From Sphingomonas sp. JUb134 (lineage in GTDB: Bacteria > Pseudomonadota > Alphaproteobacteria > Sphingomonadales > Sphingomonadaceae), in NCBI RefSeq assembly GCF_004341505.2, contig NZ_SLYP02000001.1, forward strand, positions 2,318,501 to 2,382,500: a stretch of DNA of 64,000 bases, in the 5' to 3' direction. Below the pieces are notes generated by a model. It saw nothing but the letters and a program-made list of their open reading frames with translations, had not been told where the DNA came from and searched no databases. How positions within the stretch are numbered: position 1 is the stretch's first letter; each line of letters begins with the position of its first letter. Positions 1 to 9,761 of this stretch are shown here, one piece after another. A program made the position numbers and the translations under genes.

Positions 1-2
1 AC

Positions 3-692
3 GCCTCGACCGCGCATCGAACGGCTGAAGGCTGGGTCTATGGAATGGCGGAACTGGAACCTGCCCAACCGGCCCTGATCGCCGAAGCCGCACGGGTGGC
101 GAACCCGGGCTGCTATCCCACCGGTTTCCTCGCGCTGGTGCGCCCGCTCGTTCGCGCAGGGCTCATCCCGCACGACTGGCCCGTCAGCGTGAATGCCGTC
201 TCCGGCTTTTCCGGCGGCGGTCGATCGATGATCGAGGAATACCAGCAGCCGAACCCGCCGGCGTTCCGCGCCTATGCAATGGCGCTCGGCCACAAGCACG
301 TCGCCGAGATGCAGCGCCACGCACGACTCGCGCATCCACCGATCTTCACCCCCGCCGTTGCGAACACTTATCGCGGGATGGTGGTGGAGGTTCCGCTGCC
401 GCTTCACGCGATGACGCCCCGCCCCACGCTCCCAGCGATCGAGGGGGCGCTCCAGGACGCCTATCGTGGCTCTCCTGTCGTGCGTGTCGGGTCGGCGGAG
501 GCGCCGACCGTATCGATCGAGGAAAATGCCGGATCGGACCGGCTGACCGTACGCGTCTTCGGCAATGCCGTGACCGGCCAGTTGCGGCTCGTCGCCACGC
601 TGGACAACCTCGGCAAGGGGGCGGCAGGTGCCGCGGTGCAGAACCTCAACATCATGGCCGGGTTCGATCCCGCCGCTGGACTGGTCCTCTAA
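3..692 (+). CDS. argC: N-acetyl-gamma-glutamyl-phosphate reductase, 3' part
   Basis: ArgC makes N-acetylglutamate semialdehyde from N-acetylglutamyl phosphate with NADPH, the third step of arginine synthesis. The frame is open from base 3, ahead of the first internal ATG at 45, and reads AHRTAEGWVYGMAEL, so the gene starts outside the window. The 229 visible residues include the active-site motif NPGCYPTGFLAL with its catalytic Cys, and GFSGGGRSMIEEY. Length and motifs fit the short type-2 ArgC of about 310 residues, so about a quarter is missing. It is followed by an 83-base gap before zwf. Confidence 0.93.
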   Translation, partial: ASTAHRTAEGWVYGMAELEPAQPALIAEAARVANPGCYPTGFLALVRPLVRAGLIPHDWPVSVNAVSGFSGGGRSMIEEYQQPNPPAFRAYAMALGHKHVAEMQRHARLAHPPIFTPAVANTYRGMVVEVPLPLHAMTPRPTLPAIEGALQDAYRGSPVVRVGSAEAPTVSIEENAGSDRLTVRVFGNAVTGQLRLVATLDNLGKGAAGAAVQNLNIMAGFDPAAGLVL

Positions 693-775
693 GCGCAGCC
701 GTTTGGCGATCCTGCGGGTTGCGCGCCGCGGCGGGCCGGCTATCGCAGGCCCGGAGCTAGAATAAGGGAGTGTAT

Positions 776-2233
776 ATGAGACAGCCGGTCGGCAAGCTGC
801 TGCTGTTCGGGGCCACGGGCGACCTGGCGCAGCGCATGTTGCTGCCTTCGCTGTACGGCCTCCATGCCGACGGCCTGCTCCCGGAGGGGCTCACCATCAC
901 GGGCACCGCACGTCACGACCATGACGACGCCGGCTACCGCGCGTTCGCCAAGACGGCACTGGACGAGCATCTCCCGGCGGACCGGCAGGACGAGGCGGCC
1001 GTCGCCGGCTTTCTCGACCGCCTGCACTATCACGCCATGGACGCATCCCAGGTCGAGGGCTTCGCCGGCCTCGCCGAGAAGCTGGGTAACATCTCCGGCG
1101 GCCTCGCGATCTTCCTGTCCACCGCCCCGTGGCTGTTCGCACCCACGATCAAGGGGCTCGAATCGGCAGGCCTCGCCGGCTCCAATGTGCGCATCGGGCT
1201 TGAGAAGCCGCTCGGCAACGACCTGAAATCGAGCCGCGAGATCAACGACATTGTCGCCGAGGCTTTCCCCGAGGATCGCACCTTCCGGATCGATCACTAT
1301 CTGGGCAAGGAAACGGTCCAGAACATTCTGGCGCTGCGCTTCGGCAACGCCATGTTCGAGCCGATCTGGAACGCCCGCGGCATCGACCACGTCCAGATCA
1401 CGGTTTCGGAAACCGTCGGCCTCGAGGGTCGCGCCGGATATTATGACGATGTCGGCGCGCTGCGCGACATGGTCCAGAACCACATGCTGCAGCTGCTCGC
1501 GCTGATCGCGATGGAGCCGCCGGCCCGCTTCGACGGCACCGCCATTCGCGACGAGAAGGTGAAGGTGTTGCGTTCGCTCCGGCCGATCGGCCCGGCCGAG
1601 GTCCAGTCGGAAACCGTCATCGGCCAGTATCGCGACGGCGCCGTGAACGGGGAAATCGTCCGCGGCTATGTGGACGAGCTCGAAAAGCCCTCCAACACCG
1701 AGACCTTTGTCGCGGTGAAGGCGCATGTGGACAGCTGGCGCTGGCAGGGCGTGCCCTTCTACATGCGTACGGGGAAGCGGCTGGCAGCCCGCCAGTCGGA
1801 AATCTCCATCCAGTTCAAGCCGGTGCCTCACTCGATCTTTGCCGAGCGCGGCGGCATGCTCCAGCCCAACACGCTGGTGATCCGCCTGCAGCCGGAGGAG
1901 TATATCCGCCTGCTGGTCATGGCGAAGGAGCCGGGGCTCGACCGCGAAGGCATCCGCCTGCGGGAGGTGCCGCTGGATCTCTCGCTGACCACCGCCTTCG
2001 CTAGTACCCGTCGCCGCATCGCTTATGAGCGCCTGCTGCTCGATCTGATCGAGGGCGATCCGACGCTGTTCGTGCGCCGAGACGAGGTCGAAGCGCAATG
2101 GGCCTGGATCGATGCGATCCGCGCGGGCTGGAAAGCGAACGACATGAAGCCCAAGCCCTATGCCTCCGGCAGCTGGGGCCCCACTGCCAGCGTCGCGCTG
2201 ACCGAGCGCGACGGGGTGACGTGGAACGAGTGA
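776..2233 (+). CDS. zwf: Glucose-6-phosphate 1-dehydrogenase
   Basis: Oxidises glucose-6-phosphate to 6-phosphoglucono-lactone with NAD(P)+, the entry to the Entner-Doudoroff pathway. The N-terminus has the dinucleotide-binding motif LLLFGATGDLAQRMLLPSLY. The catalytic motif RIDHYLGKETVQN (Asp-His pair and Lys) lies near residue 175, and the 485-residue length is normal. I chose the ATG at 776 rather than an in-frame GTG at 770 because AAGGGAG at 764-770 then sits 5 bases upstream. It is the first gene of a same-strand run zwf-pgl-edd-glk-eda. Confidence 0.97.
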   Translation: MRQPVGKLLLFGATGDLAQRMLLPSLYGLHADGLLPEGLTITGTARHDHDDAGYRAFAKTALDEHLPADRQDEAAVAGFLDRLHYHAMDASQVEGFAGLAEKLGNISGGLAIFLSTAPWLFAPTIKGLESAGLAGSNVRIGLEKPLGNDLKSSREINDIVAEAFPEDRTFRIDHYLGKETVQNILALRFGNAMFEPIWNARGIDHVQITVSETVGLEGRAGYYDDVGALRDMVQNHMLQLLALIAMEPPARFDGTAIRDEKVKVLRSLRPIGPAEVQSETVIGQYRDGAVNGEIVRGYVDELEKPSNTETFVAVKAHVDSWRWQGVPFYMRTGKRLAARQSEISIQFKPVPHSIFAERGGMLQPNTLVIRLQPEEYIRLLVMAKEPGLDREGIRLREVPLDLSLTTAFASTRRRIAYERLLLDLIEGDPTLFVRRDEVEAQWAWIDAIRAGWKANDMKPKPYASGSWGPTASVALTERDGVTWNE

Positions 2234-2320
2234 ACCTTCCCCGCCCCGCTCCGTTGGTTCGGAGAGGAGCGCAGGACCAGCTCCGGTCCTGCGCCGGCGG
2301 CCGGCAAGCAGGATGATCGA

Positions 2321-3028
2321 ATGACCGAGATTGAATGGTGGGAATATGACGACGCGGCGGAGATGGCCGACGCCGTCGCCGGGGACGTGCAGTTCATCAT
2401 CGAAAGCGCGATCGACGCCCGCGGCGCGGCGGTGATCGCGCTGCCGGGCGGCAAGACGCCCCAGCCCATCTACGAGAAGCTGGCGAAGGCCAAGCTCGAC
2501 TGGAAGCGGGTGACGATCGTCCCGACCGATGACCGTCTCGTGCCGATGGGCGATGAGCTGTCGAACGTCACGGGCATCGCCAAGGTATTCCTGCCCAAGG
2601 GCGCACGCGTGCTGCCGCTGACCAGCGAAAAGGCGGCCGATTATCGCGCGGCAGGCCGGGCAGCGGATGCCCGCCTTCAGGACGTGCACTGGCCGCTAGA
2701 CCTTTGCCTTCTCGGCATGGGAACGGACGGGCACACCGCGTCCATCTTCCCCGGACCCGATCTCGACGAAGCGCTTCAGGGCCCCAAGGAGCGCCGTGCG
2801 CTTGGCGTCATGCCGGACCCGCTGCCGCCAGAGGCGCCGGTCGGTCGCGTGACCCTTTCCCACTCCGCAATCGCCTCCTCGCGCTCGCTGATGATCGCCA
2901 TCAGCGGCACGAAGAAGCGCGAGGTGCTGGAGCGCGCGATCAGCGAGGGCGCCGGCTCGACGCTGCCGATCGGGCGCGTGCTGTCCGAGGTCGAACTGCC
3001 CGTCGACGTGCACTGGAGCGAATCATGA
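2321..3028 (+). CDS. pgl: 6-phosphogluconolactonase (SOL/DevB type)
   Basis: Hydrolyses 6-phosphogluconolactone to 6-phosphogluconate. The 235-residue protein has the family motifs [15 protein letters not shown] near the phosphate site, TDDRLVP, and [14 protein letters not shown] with the catalytic His. Size is typical of the soluble Pgl/NagB-like fold. It lies 87 bases after zwf, and its TGA overlaps the edd ATG (ATGA), which suggests translational coupling within the operon. Confidence 0.95.
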   Translation: MTEIEWWEYDDAAEMADAVAGDVQFIIESAIDARGAAVIALPGGKTPQPIYEKLAKAKLDWKRVTIVPTDDRLVPMGDELSNVTGIAKVFLPKGARVLPLTSEKAADYRAAGRAADARLQDVHWPLDLCLLGMGTDGHTASIFPGPDLDEALQGPKERRALGVMPDPLPPEAPVGRVTLSHSAIASSRSLMIAISGTKKREVLERAISEGAGSTLPIGRVLSEVELPVDVHWSES

Positions 3029-4845
3029 CGCTGCACTCCGAAATCGCGGCGGTCACCGACCGCGTCATCGCCAACTCGCGCGACCGCCGGGCAGCCTATC
3101 TGTCGCTGATCGACCGGGAGCGCGAGAGCGGCGTCGACCGGCCGATGCTGGGCTGCGCGAACCTCGCGCACGGCTATGCGGGCACGGATGAAGATCGCGA
3201 CTTCATGCGCCCGGCGAAGAACATGAACGTGGGCATCGTCACCGCCTACAACGACATGCTGTCCGCGCACGCTACCTACTACCGCTACCCCGAGCAGATG
3301 AAGGTCTGGGCGCGCGAGGCGGGCATCACCGCGCAGGTGGCCGGCGGCGTTCCGGCGATGTGCGATGGCGTAACCCAGGGCTATCCTGGCATGGAACTGT
3401 CGCTGTTCAGCCGCGACACCATCGCCCTCTCGACGGCAATCGCCCTCAGCCACGGGATGTTCGAGGGCGCAGCATTGCTCGGCATCTGCGACAAGATCGT
3501 GCCGGGCCTGCTGATGGGGGCGCTGCGCTTCGGCCACCTCCCGATGGTCATGGTGCCCGGCGGCCCGATGCGGTCGGGCCTCGCCAACAAGGACAAGGCC
3601 GCGGTCCGTGAGCGCTATGCCGAGGGCAAGGCGACGCGCGAGGAACTGCTCGACGCGGAAATCGCCGCCTATCACGGCAAGGGCACCTGCACCTTCTACG
3701 GCACCGCCAACTCGAACCAGATGATGATGGAGGCCATGGGCCTGCACGTCCCCGGCGCCGCGTTCGCCAACCCGGGCACCAGGCTGCGCCAGGAACTGAC
3801 GCGCGCCGCGGTGCATCGCCTGGCGGAGATCGGCTGGGATAGTGAAGACTATCGTCCGCTCGGACGCTGCGTGGATGAAAAGGCGATCGTCAACGCGGCC
3901 ATCGTGCTGCTGGCGACCGGCGGCTCCACCAACCACCTGATCCACCTGCCCGCGATCGCACGCTGCGCCGGCATCGTGCTGGATTGGGAGGATTTCGATC
4001 GGCTGTCGAAGACCGTGCCGCTGCTTGCGCGCGTCTATCCGAACGGCGCCGCGGACGTGAACATGTTCGAGGATGCCGGCGGCCCCAGCTTCGTGATCCG
4101 CGAACTGCTGGGCGCAGGCCTGCTGCACGGCGACGTGATGACGATCGCAAAGGACGGCATGGCCGCCTACGGCCGCAAGGCCGAGGTCGAGGCCGACACG
4201 CTCGTCTGGCGCGAGCATGGGGAGCGTTCGGGGGACGAGGCGATCGTCCGCACCGTTGACGCGCCCTTTTCGCCGGAAGGCGGGTTCCGCATCCTCCAGG
4301 GCAATCTCGGCCGCGCCTGCATCAAGGTGTCGGCGGTCGAGCGGGACCGCTGGATCATCGAGGCGCCCGCCCGGGTCTTCTCTGACCAGGCGCAGGTGCA
4401 GGAAGCGTTCAAGGCCGGCGAGCTCGACCGCGACGTGGTGGTGGTCGTCCGCCACCAGGGTCCGCGCGCCAACGGCATGCCCGAACTCCACAAGCTGACC
4501 CCGCCGCTCGGCGTGCTCCAGAACCGCGGCTTCCGCGTGGCGCTCGTCACCGACGGTCGCATGTCGGGCGCGAGCGGCAAGGTGCCGTGCGCGATCCACC
4601 TGTCGCCCGAAGCTTTGGGCGGCGGTCCGATCGGCAAGGTGCGCGATGGCGACATCGTCCGCCTCGATGCCGAAGCGGGGGTGCTCACCGCGTTGGTGGA
4701 TCCGGCGGAGTGGGACGCACGCGAACTGGCGCCGGCACCGGCGGCTGCGGACGGCACCGGCCGCGAGCTGTTCGCGCTGATGCGCCACGGCGCCAGCGAG
4801 GCCGAGGCCGGCGCTTCGGCGATGCTTGCGATGGCAGGCTTCTGA
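3025..4845 (+). CDS. edd: Phosphogluconate dehydratase
   Basis: Dehydrates 6-phosphogluconate to 2-keto-3-deoxy-6-phosphogluconate, the first committed Entner-Doudoroff step. The start is the ATG at 3025 overlapping the pgl stop, giving 606 residues, the normal size of the IlvD/Edd family. Cys residues expected to ligate the iron-sulfur cluster appear in [20 protein letters not shown] and in [16 protein letters not shown]. The C-terminal part carries [21 protein letters not shown] longer upstream reading in the same frame only overlaps pgl and is not needed. Confidence 0.97.
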   Translation: MTLHSEIAAVTDRVIANSRDRRAAYLSLIDRERESGVDRPMLGCANLAHGYAGTDEDRDFMRPAKNMNVGIVTAYNDMLSAHATYYRYPEQMKVWAREAGITAQVAGGVPAMCDGVTQGYPGMELSLFSRDTIALSTAIALSHGMFEGAALLGICDKIVPGLLMGALRFGHLPMVMVPGGPMRSGLANKDKAAVRERYAEGKATREELLDAEIAAYHGKGTCTFYGTANSNQMMMEAMGLHVPGAAFANPGTRLRQELTRAAVHRLAEIGWDSEDYRPLGRCVDEKAIVNAAIVLLATGGSTNHLIHLPAIARCAGIVLDWEDFDRLSKTVPLLARVYPNGAADVNMFEDAGGPSFVIRELLGAGLLHGDVMTIAKDGMAAYGRKAEVEADTLVWREHGERSGDEAIVRTVDAPFSPEGGFRILQGNLGRACIKVSAVERDRWIIEAPARVFSDQAQVQEAFKAGELDRDVVVVVRHQGPRANGMPELHKLTPPLGVLQNRGFRVALVTDGRMSGASGKVPCAIHLSPEALGGGPIGKVRDGDIVRLDAEAGVLTALVDPAEWDARELAPAPAAADGTGRELFALMRHGASEAEAGASAMLAMAGF

Positions 4846-4886
4846 AAACGACCCGCGGAAAACCGGGCACAGGGAGAGGATGCGGA

Positions 4887-5855
4887 ATGGAAGTCGTTGC
4901 GGTTGATATCGGGGGCACGCACGCGCGCTTCGCCATTGCCGAGGTAGAGGGCGGCCGCGTCGTCCACCTCGGCGAGCCGGTGACGCAGAAGGTGGCCGAA
5001 CACGCCACCTTCCCGCTCGCCTGGGCAGCCTTTGCCGAGCAGCTGGACCGCCCGGTCCCGCGCGCGGCGGCGATCGCGCTCGCCTCACCGATCAACCCGG
5101 AGCTCATCAAGCTCACCAACAACCCGTGGATCATCCGGCCGCCGCTCATCAAGGAGCGGCTGGACGTCGACGCCTATTCGCTCATCAACGACTTCGGCGC
5201 GATTGGGCACGCTGTCGGGCAGCTCGACGGAGACGCCTATGTGCATCTCTGCGGCCCGGACGTACCCTTCCCGGAGCGCGGCTCCCTCACCGTTTGCGGC
5301 CCAGGCACCGGCCTGGGCGTAGCGCAGGTGTATCGCGAGGCCGGCGAGTACCACGTCATCGCCACCGAGGGGGGGCATCAGGACTATGCGCCGCTCGATG
5401 AGATCGACGACGCGATCATCCGCCGCCTCCGTCCGACCTATACCCGCGTATCGGCCGAGCGGGTCTGCGCGGGTCCCGGCCTCGTCCACATCTACGAGAC
5501 GCTGGCGCAGATCGAGGGCAAGCCGTTCGTCCATTTGGACGACAAACGGCTTTGGCAGCTCGCGTTCGAGGGCGGGGACAAGCTCGCCGTCGCCGCCCTC
5601 GACCGCTTCTGCGTGTCGCTCGGCGGGGTCGCCGGCGATCTCGCGCTCGCACACGGGCCGACCGGGGTCGTCATTGCCGGGGGTCTCGGGTTGCGCCTCA
5701 AGGATCGACTGATCGAATCCGGTTTTGGCCAGCGCTTCGTGGCAAAGGGGCGTTTCCAGCAGCTGATGAACACGATCCCCGTCAAGATAATCACCCATCC
5801 CCAGCCCGGCCTGTTCGGTGCCGCGGCTGCCTTTGCCCAGGAGCACGCACGATGA
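4887..5855 (+). CDS. glk: Glucokinase
   Basis: Phosphorylates glucose with ATP to feed zwf. The 322-residue protein begins [19 protein letters not shown], the phosphate-1 loop of the Glk family. It has [14 protein letters not shown] with the catalytic Asp, [10 protein letters not shown], and EGGHQDYAP in the sugar-binding region. The ATG at 4887 follows AGGGAGAGGA at 4871-4880 by 6 bases. Its TGA overlaps the eda ATG. The gene is in the same operon, so glucose activation and its catabolism are made together. Confidence 0.95.
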   Translation: MEVVAVDIGGTHARFAIAEVEGGRVVHLGEPVTQKVAEHATFPLAWAAFAEQLDRPVPRAAAIALASPINPELIKLTNNPWIIRPPLIKERLDVDAYSLINDFGAIGHAVGQLDGDAYVHLCGPDVPFPERGSLTVCGPGTGLGVAQVYREAGEYHVIATEGGHQDYAPLDEIDDAIIRRLRPTYTRVSAERVCAGPGLVHIYETLAQIEGKPFVHLDDKRLWQLAFEGGDKLAVAALDRFCVSLGGVAGDLALAHGPTGVVIAGGLGLRLKDRLIESGFGQRFVAKGRFQQLMNTIPVKIITHPQPGLFGAAAAFAQEHAR

Positions 5856-6463
5856 CCTTCCCCGAGATCCAGACCATCATGAACGCGGGTCCGGTCATTC
5901 CGGTGCTGGTGATCGAAGACGCCGCGACGGCCCGGCCGCTTGCCGAGGCTCTGGTCCGCGGCGGGATCCGGACGCTGGAGGTGACGCTGCGCACTCCGGC
6001 TGCGCTCGACGCGATCCGTGAGATGAAGAAGGTCGAGGGCGCGATCGTCGGCGCGGGCACGGTGGTGAACCCGCAGCAGTTCGCAGACGCCGTGGACGCC
6101 GGCGCCGAGTTCATCGTGTCGCCGGGTCTGACCGAAAAGCTCGCGGCACCGATCATCGAGAGCGGCGTGCCGTTCTTGCCGGGCATCGCCAACGCGGGTG
6201 ATATCATGCGCGGGCTCGACCTCGGCCTCACCCACTTCAAGTTCTTTCCCGCAGAGGCATCGGGCGGGCTGAAGGCGCTGAAGGCGCTGGCCGCTCCCTT
6301 CTACCAGGCGCGCTTCTGCCCGACCGGCGGCATCACGCTCGCGAGCGCTCCCGAATGGCTCGCGTTCGATCCGGTGCTCTGCGTCGGCGGCAGCTGGCTT
6401 GCGACCGGCACGATGGAAGAAGTCGAGGCAAAGGCGCGTGCGGCTGCTGAGCTGAAGGGCTGA
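5852..6463 (+). CDS. eda: KDPG aldolase (2-dehydro-3-deoxy-6-phosphogluconate aldolase)
   Basis: Cleaves KDPG to pyruvate and glyceraldehyde-3-phosphate, ending the Entner-Doudoroff pathway. The protein has 203 residues. The base Glu is in LEVTLRTPAAL (about residue 43), and the Schiff-base Lys is in THFKFFPAEASGG (about residue 130). PTGGITLASAPEWL forms the phosphate site near the C-terminus. The ATG overlaps the glk stop codon, which supports translation as part of the zwf-eda transcript. Confidence 0.96.
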   Translation: MTFPEIQTIMNAGPVIPVLVIEDAATARPLAEALVRGGIRTLEVTLRTPAALDAIREMKKVEGAIVGAGTVVNPQQFADAVDAGAEFIVSPGLTEKLAAPIIESGVPFLPGIANAGDIMRGLDLGLTHFKFFPAEASGGLKALKALAAPFYQARFCPTGGITLASAPEWLAFDPVLCVGGSWLATGTMEEVEAKARAAAELKG

Positions 6464-6471
6464 AATCAGGC

Positions 6472-7020
6472 GTGGGTCGCCTGCTGTCCGCACTGCTGCC
6501 GGCGCTCGCGGTCGTCCTCTCGGGGACGGCTGCGGCCCAGCCGCGGCTGATTACGTCCCCCGCGCCGCTTCCCCAGGATCATGCGCACCCGCGCGTGTTC
6601 CTGGCCGGCAGCATCGACATGGGCAAGGCGACGGACTGGCAAGCCGAGTTCGTGAAAGCACTCGGTGACCTCGATGTGACGATCCTCAATCCGCGTCGGA
6701 CGGACTGGAACCCGGCCTGGAAGCCCGATGCGAGCGAACCCCACTTCCGCGAACAGGTCGAGTGGGAACTTAGCGCGCTCGAGTCCGCCGACGTCATCGT
6801 TCTCTATCTCGCACCCGCCACCCAAAGCCCCGTCAGCTTGCTGGAGATGGGACTGCATGCGCGGTCGGGCAAGCTGATCGTGCTGTGCCCACCCGGCTTC
6901 TGGCGCAAGGGCAACGTCGACATCACTGCCGAACGCTACGGCATCCGGCAGGTGGACAGCATGGAAGCGCTCACCGCGGAAGTACGCCGGCGGCTCACGG
7001 GCGCCAAGCGACCGAACTAG
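6472..7020 (+). CDS. Exported nucleoside 2-deoxyribosyltransferase-like protein
   Basis: The start is GTG at 6472, 8 bases after the eda stop, giving 182 residues. Residues 1-23 form a signal peptide ending in SGTAAAQP. The rest resembles the nucleoside 2-deoxyribosyltransferase-like fold: RVFLAGSIDMGKATDWQ, LNPRRTDWNPAW, EQVEWELSALESADVIVLYL, and SPVSLLEMGLHARSGK with the Glu expected to be the nucleophile in that family. Such proteins are normally cytoplasmic, so the signal peptide is odd. An internal start would remove it, but none has a better ribosome site. The substrate is unknown. The position suggests co-transcription with eda. Confidence 0.72.
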   Translation: MGRLLSALLPALAVVLSGTAAAQPRLITSPAPLPQDHAHPRVFLAGSIDMGKATDWQAEFVKALGDLDVTILNPRRTDWNPAWKPDASEPHFREQVEWELSALESADVIVLYLAPATQSPVSLLEMGLHARSGKLIVLCPPGFWRKGNVDITAERYGIRQVDSMEALTAEVRRRLTGAKRPN

Positions 7021-7025
7021 ACGAT

Positions 7026-8003
7026 CTACATCTCCCCGCGAGCGCGGCGGATCGCGTACCACTTGCGCACGTTGGCGTTGTGCTGTTCGAGCGTGTCCGC
7101 GAACACATGCCCGCCCGTGCCGTCCGCGACGAAGTAGAGCGCGCTGGTCGCGGCGGGATTGAGCACCGCGTCGATGGACTCCCGCCCCGGGTTGGCGATG
7201 GGACCGACCGGCAGCCCGGGAGATGCGTAGGTGTTGTAGCCGTTCTTCGCGCTCAGTTCCGATCGCAGGATCCGCCGGCCGAGCGGCCGCCCCTTGGTCA
7301 CCGGGTAGATGACGGTCGGATCCGCCTGCAGCGGCATGCCCTGCTTGAGCCGGTTGCTGTAGACGGCTGCGACGATGCGGCGCTCGGCCGCCTTGCCGGT
7401 CTCCTTCTCCACGATCGAGGCGAGAGTCAGAACCTCACGCGGGGTCTGAACTGCGGCCGTCGGCTTGCGCTGTTTCCAGGCGGCGGCGAGATAGTCGCGC
7501 ATCGCCTTCTGCATCTGGTTCAGGACCTGCTGCCGGGTGTCACCGCGCTGGTAATTGTAGCTGTCCGGAAGGACGCTGCCTTCTTCGGGGATCGCAACCG
7601 ACCCCGTGAGATACGGCGCCCGCATCAGCGTCTCATGCACAAGAACAGAGGGCATGCCCTCCGGCACGGTGACCCGACGCTGGATGACCTTGCCGCTCTG
7701 GAGGAGCTCGAGCACATCGGACTGGCTCGCGTGCGCTGGAACCTCATACTCGCCCGCGCGAATGGGAGCGTCCGAGCCGAACACGCGGGCGAACAACAGG
7801 AACCGGTTGGCAGAGCGGATCGCGCCAGCCTTCTCCAGTTCGGTCGCCGCGCGGGAAAGGCTGGCGCCGCTGGGCACCACCACCGCCAGGTTCTTCTCTG
7901 CGGGGCCCGCACCGGTCCAGCTGCTGGCCACCCCGAAGAGGGCAGCCAGCAACGCCAGCGCGAGCACCATTCCCAGACATCCCGGACGGCGCATCAGCCG
8001 CAA
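7026..8003 (-). CDS. mltG: Endolytic murein transglycosylase MltG (YceG)
   Basis: A membrane-anchored lytic transglycosylase that cuts nascent peptidoglycan glycan strands and sets their length. The 325-residue protein has an N-terminal membrane segment (about residues 8-28), a LysM-like region, and the YceG domain. The catalytic motif is LASIVEKETGKAAERR, followed by YSNRLKQGMPLQADPTVIY and SPGLPVGPIANPG. It lies 28 bases downstream of fabF on the same strand, the usual fabF-mltG order in alphaproteobacteria. Confidence 0.94.
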   Translation of the reverse strand: MRLMRRPGCLGMVLALALLAALFGVASSWTGAGPAEKNLAVVVPSGASLSRAATELEKAGAIRSANRFLLFARVFGSDAPIRAGEYEVPAHASQSDVLELLQSGKVIQRRVTVPEGMPSVLVHETLMRAPYLTGSVAIPEEGSVLPDSYNYQRGDTRQQVLNQMQKAMRDYLAAAWKQRKPTAAVQTPREVLTLASIVEKETGKAAERRIVAAVYSNRLKQGMPLQADPTVIYPVTKGRPLGRRILRSELSAKNGYNTYASPGLPVGPIANPGRESIDAVLNPAATSALYFVADGTGGHVFADTLEQHNANVRKWYAIRRARGEM

Positions 8004-8031
8004 ATCCTGGTGTGCGGCGATGCGTCGTTCA

Positions 8032-9291
8032 TCAGATCGCCTTCATCACCAGCGAGGCGTTGGTGCCGCCGAAGCCGAACGAGTTGTTCAGGATCGCCTT
8101 GACCTTGCGCTCCTTGGCCACGTGCGGGACGAGGTCCACGCCCGCGCAATTCTCGCTGGGATTGTCGAGGTTCAGCGTCGGCGGAACGATACCGTCGCGC
8201 ATCGCCAAGATGCAGAAGATCGACTCGACCGCACCCGCGCCGCCGAGCAGATGGCCAATCGCCGACTTGGTCGAGCTCATCGAGACCCCGTCCATCGCGC
8301 TGCCGAACAGGCGGCGGACCGCCCCCAATTCCAGCTCGTCGCCGAGCGGCGTCGAGGTCCCGTGCGCGTTGATATAGTCGATGTCCGACAGCGACAGACC
8401 CGACTTGCGCAGCGCCATCTCCATCGAGCGGAACGCGCCCGAACCTTCCGGATGCGGTGCCGTCACGTGATAGGCGTCGCCCGACAGGCCATAGCCAATG
8501 ACCTCGGCATAGATCTTCGCGCCGCGCTTCTTGGCGTGCTCATACTCCTCGAGCACGACCACGCCCGCGCCTTCGCCCATGACAAAGCCGTCGCGGTCAC
8601 GGTCATAAGGGCGGCTGCCCTTGGTCGGATCGTCCCGGAACCCGGTCGACAGCGCACGCGCCTGGCCGAAGCCCGCGATGCCGATCGGGCAGATCGCACC
8701 TTCGGCACCACCCGCGAGCATCACGTCCGCGTCGTCCATTGCGATCATCCGGGCGGCGTCGCCGATCGAATGGGCACCCGTCGAGCAGGCGGTGACCACC
8801 GCATGGTTCGGCCCCATCAGGCCGTACTTGATCGAGACCTGGCCTGAGATCAGGTTGATGAGGCGACCGTGCACGAAGTGCGGCGAGACGCGCTTCGGAC
8901 CCTTGGCGGCGAGCACCAGCGACTCGCTTTCGATCCCCGGAAGGCCGCCGATGCCGGAGCCGATCGAGCAACCGGCGCGGTAGCGCTCCTCCTCGCTCAT
9001 GTCGGTAAGGCCGGCGTCCTCGATCGCCTGACCGGCGGCATCGATGCCATAGACGATGAACGGATCGACCTGACGCTGGACCTTGTGGTCCACGCGCTTG
9101 TTCGGGTCGAAGCCATACTCATGGTCGGCCGGCTTCACCTCACAGGCATAGTTGCTGTGAAAATCGGTCGCGTCGAAGCGGGTGATGGTGGCGGCGCCAG
9201 ACTTGCTGGCGATGATGTTCTTCCAGGCCGTTTCGACATCGGCACCCAGCGGGGTGACGAGGCCGAGGCCGGTCACGACTACGCGGCGCAT
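8032..9291 (-). CDS. fabF: Beta-ketoacyl-ACP synthase II
   Basis: Condenses malonyl-ACP with acyl-ACP in fatty-acid elongation. At 419 residues it has the Cys-His-His triad: Cys169 in VVTACSTGAHSIG, His310 in INAHGTSTPLGDE and His347 in KSAIGHLLGGAG. The C-terminal NNSFGFGGTNASLVM is the glycine-rich loop of the active site. It follows acpP, separated by 130 bases that contain an inverted repeat, and precedes mltG. Confidence 0.97.
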   Translation of the reverse strand: MRRVVVTGLGLVTPLGADVETAWKNIIASKSGAATITRFDATDFHSNYACEVKPADHEYGFDPNKRVDHKVQRQVDPFIVYGIDAAGQAIEDAGLTDMSEEERYRAGCSIGSGIGGLPGIESESLVLAAKGPKRVSPHFVHGRLINLISGQVSIKYGLMGPNHAVVTACSTGAHSIGDAARMIAMDDADVMLAGGAEGAICPIGIAGFGQARALSTGFRDDPTKGSRPYDRDRDGFVMGEGAGVVVLEEYEHAKKRGAKIYAEVIGYGLSGDAYHVTAPHPEGSGAFRSMEMALRKSGLSLSDIDYINAHGTSTPLGDELELGAVRRLFGSAMDGVSMSSTKSAIGHLLGGAGAVESIFCILAMRDGIVPPTLNLDNPSENCAGVDLVPHVAKERKVKAILNNSFGFGGTNASLVMKAI

Positions 9292-9320
9292 GGCAACTCT
9301 CCGTCTGTGCTCTCAAATGC

Positions 9321-9368
9321 GAACGGCCCCCCGCCCCTCGCTTGTCGCGGCGGGACGGAGGGCCGTTC
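9321..9368. repeat. Inverted repeat between acpP and fabF
   Basis: GAACGGCCC at 9321-9329 pairs exactly with GGGCCGTTC at 9360-9368, around a GC-rich interior that can extend the stem. It lies in the acpP-fabF gap. No T run follows on either strand, so it is more likely an RNA-stability or attenuating hairpin that separates acpP expression from fabF than a simple terminator. Confidence 0.55.
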
Positions 9369-9421
9369 CTGATCGGCGTCAGCCGCGGCCCCGTCGCTTA
9401 GTGCGACCGGGCCGGCAAGGC

Positions 9422-9658
9422 TCAGCCCTTGTGCTCGTCGATGTAAGCGATCGCGTCCTTGACGGTCGTGATCTTCTCGGCGGCGTCGTCCGGAATCTCG
9501 ACCCCGAACTCTTCCTCGAACGCCATGACCAGCTCGACGATGTCGAGGCTGTCCGCGCCCAGGTCGTCGATGAAGCTGGCGTCCTCGGTCACCTTCTCGG
9601 CTTCGACGCCCAGATGCTCGACGACGATCTTCTTCACGCGATCGGCGGTCTCGCTCAT
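9422..9658 (-). CDS. acpP: Acyl carrier protein
   Basis: Carries growing acyl chains on a phosphopantetheine arm. The 78-residue acidic protein has [12 protein letters not shown] with the modified Ser37. I chose the ATG at 9658 ([11 protein letters not shown]) because it matches the family length and has an AGGAA-type site upstream. An in-frame ATG six codons earlier would overlap that site. It sits between fabG and fabF in the same direction. Confidence 0.97.
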   Translation of the reverse strand: MSETADRVKKIVVEHLGVEAEKVTEDASFIDDLGADSLDIVELVMAFEEEFGVEIPDDAAEKITTVKDAIAYIDEHKG

Positions 9659-9761
9659 TCCCTGTTCCTCTTTCAAAATGCAGTAACGCGTATTCCTGAA
9701 CGCACCTAGAACGGCGTCCGTTCGCTTGCAAGGGCCCCGGCGCGCCGGAGCGTGCCGGACG

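Noticed and set aside
740..2689. 649-residue open frame on the minus strand opposite zwf and pgl
   Set aside because: Shadow of high-GC coding DNA. It has an Arg/His/Gly-rich mix with no domain, and it fully overlaps two well-supported genes.
2776..5088. 770-residue open frame on the minus strand opposite edd
   Set aside because: Same cause. It has no family motif and the opposite strand encodes an unmistakable Edd.
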